Assembly (NCBI GenBank): GCA_024195265.1
Contig: JAJLRJ010000010.1
Coordinates: 22,918,227 to 22,982,226 of the forward strand
From: Dendrophyllia cribrosa
Taxonomy: Eukaryota > Cnidaria > Anthozoa > Scleractinia > Dendrophylliidae
Length of the DNA stretch: 64,000 nucleotides
Direction: 5' to 3'
Within the stretch, counting starts at the first letter, position 1, and each line of letters opens with the position of its first letter. The position numbers and the translations under genes are program-made. The notes beneath the pieces are model-generated. The model had not been told where the DNA came from. It ran no database searches and was given only the letters and a program-made list of their open reading frames with translations. Positions 59,856 to 62,800 of this stretch are shown one piece after another.

Positions 59856-62800
59856 AATAAAAAAAACCTTGGAGGAGGTATGGACATTTTCTTGAGCAAC
59901 ACATTGGGTGCTTGAATTCAATATTGCTGTTATAAGCCAGGCATTTCTATCCAGTGAAACTTTGCACATGCAAATTCTTTAAAATTTGATTTGTACGTAC
60001 ATTCACATGGACAATCTGCGCTTTTTACAAGTCTTTTCATTCTTACTACTTTCATTGTATATTATTTTTTTATTACAAGGCACTCATTGGCCTCAACTAA
60101 CATAATGCATGTTGATTTTGTTTTTAAGGGTGAAACTGGAGTTACAGGAGACAAAGGAGCTCAGGGTGTTCCGGTAAGGGCATCCTCAATATAAAAAAAA
60201 TGCACATGCGCCAAAAATAAAATTAAGCCCTAATTATCTTGAGTTAGGTGACATGTGCATTTGTTGTTGCAAATTTCATTTTTAGCCATTTTGTTGTAAA
60301 TTAACAGCAAACCAGCCCAAAAAGGCTAATTTGAGCTAAAAATGTAAAGGGTTAAAGTAATTAATGAAGATAGTTTTGTCATTTACTGTTATCACATTTC
60401 AACATTTTCCAGGTAGGCTGGATGCTACCTTGTCTTAAAAGATTTCAAGTTGTAAAGGGTTAAAGTAATTATATGAAGATAGTTTTGTCATTTACTGTTA
60501 TCACATTTCAACATTTTCCAGGTAGGCTGGATGCTACCTTGTCTTAAAAGATTTCAAGTTGTAAAGGGTTAAAGTAATTATATGAAGATAGTTTTGTCAT
60601 TTACTGTTATCACATTTCAACATTTTCCAGGTAGGCTGGATGCTACCTTGCCTACATGTACATGTATCTGCACTACATGTACTTACTAACTGCCCTTCCT
60701 GCCACAGTTCCAGTTAAAAGTCAATGACACCATGGTTTTGAACAGCAGTTCAAAGGTTGGACTTTATCTGATAGTGTTCTGCATCAGATTGCATCAAGCT
60801 TTTTTTATCTTGCAGGGAGGACCTGGTCCAAAAGGTGATCAAGGACCACCGGGGAGTGTTGGAGCAGTTGGGCAGCCTGGGAGGCAAGGGGAACCAGGTG
60901 CAATAGGTGAAAAGGGAGAAACTGTGAGTATTGCACCTATTTACATGTGCTGGTACTTGACTCCAAGGGGTGACCAAGTTGAAAACTGAAAAAGTGCAAC
61001 ATTCTGTGTAAAAACTAACAGCAACATATGAATGTACTGTTCAGTAGCTTTCATTTGAATGGTCACACTCAAGGATTTCGTCCACAAACTCAAAAGTTAG
61101 ACCTGTACAGCATAATAAACAGTACCACATGAATGTAACTGCTCAGTAGCTTTCATTTGAATGGTCACACTCAAGGATTTTGTCCACAGACTGGAAGACC
61201 AAAAACCACTGAAAACGACTGCTAACACATGAAATTGATTTTAAAAAATGGCCAAAGAAGATCAGACAGGACTATAATAAAGGCTGGCACATGTGACAGC
61301 CATGTGGGTTAATAATGGTAATTGAACTGAGTGGAGCGCAGTTTAGTCTGAAATCATACGCGTGATTTCAAAATCGAATGAGCACACAGCGCAAGTTCAA
61401 TTTGAAATCACAAGTATGATTTCAGTCCAAAATTACACGACACGAAGTTCAATTACCACTTTATGACATCCATTTTGAAATCGCACAATTTAATCACCCA
61501 AATACAGGATTTTAGTCAGTACCAATATTTTATTGATACATTAGGCGGTTTGTAAAAACTGGGAAAAAGATGCGATTTAAAGCAAAAAATAGTGCAATTT
61601 GGGAATAAATCGCACTGGCTGGGAAAAAGATGCGATTTAGAGCAAAAAATAGTGCAATTCGGGAACAAATCGCACTGCCTGCGAAAAAGATGCGATTTAG
61701 AGCAAAAACTAGACGTGCGATTCAGGAATAAATCACACTGGTTGGGAAAAATTTAGATGTGATTCAGAGCAAAAATAGTGCGATTTGGGAATAAAATGCA
61801 CTGCTGAGAGCCAATCAGATTGCAAGGATCACCAGTGATTTCAAAATGGATGTAATAAAGAATATAATTGCTACCCACCAGGTGACCTAGTAGAGTTGGC
61901 CTTCAATGGAGAGATGCAACAATTTCAAAAGAAAAAAGGTTGAATTAACTGTGCTTCCAAAAATCTAACAGTGCGCAGTAGACCCATGCATCCCAAACGA
62001 AGCCTATTGCTGTGTCCACTGCGAATGAGCACATAAACACTTTGCTAAATAGACAGTGTCACCGGAATTTTAATGACAGTTGTGTGATAAAATACTGAGA
62101 AGTTTGATTTACCCAAATGTGATGGGTGATTGTGCCACAGGCCACTAACAAGATGCCTGTGGCTTAAGATCCTTATTTTCTTTAAAAGGGACCTGAAGGA
62201 GTTGGTCCCCCTGGCCCTTCTGGAGCTGTAGGTGCCACAGGACCCCCAGGTATGCCTGGTCAAAAAGGATTCAAGGGAGAAGTTGGAACTCGAGGACGAA
62301 CTGGTGACCCTGGCCCACTTGGACCAAAAGGATCCACAGGTAACCCAGGACCTGTTGGTTCCCCTGGGCCTTCTGGATTACCAGGTATTTTTAAACTTTC
62401 AACTTCTTAGAAAGTGTAATTTTGACACAAAATCTAAAATCTAAACCCCATGTTTACGTGATTATTAGCAAGGGGAACACAATGTACAAGAATTTCAACA
62501 ACTCAAACTCCTTTCAACTTGAACATGTTGCTAACTCCAACCATATATATAGATACAGTTCCCTACTTCACTTTGTTATAGAATAACCCTTGATAAGTCA
62601 AACTTTCAATAACTCAACAGTTTAATATTGTGAACTTTCCCAGAAGGTTCAAGTTATTGGATCATACTGTAGAGTTTTTTTTTTTGCCCACATCCTCATT
62701 ACTGGCTCAGATACAGTGTAAGATCTAAATATAAAGACCTGCTTGCAAGCTAGTACATGTACCTTTAACTCCGAAGAGTGCCCAAAATAAAAATTCAAGA

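Noticed and set aside
60732..60989. Collagen-like open frames taken as complete small genes (also 62232-62444, 63702-63914)
   Set aside because: They are single exons of the large collagen IV gene with read-through into introns.
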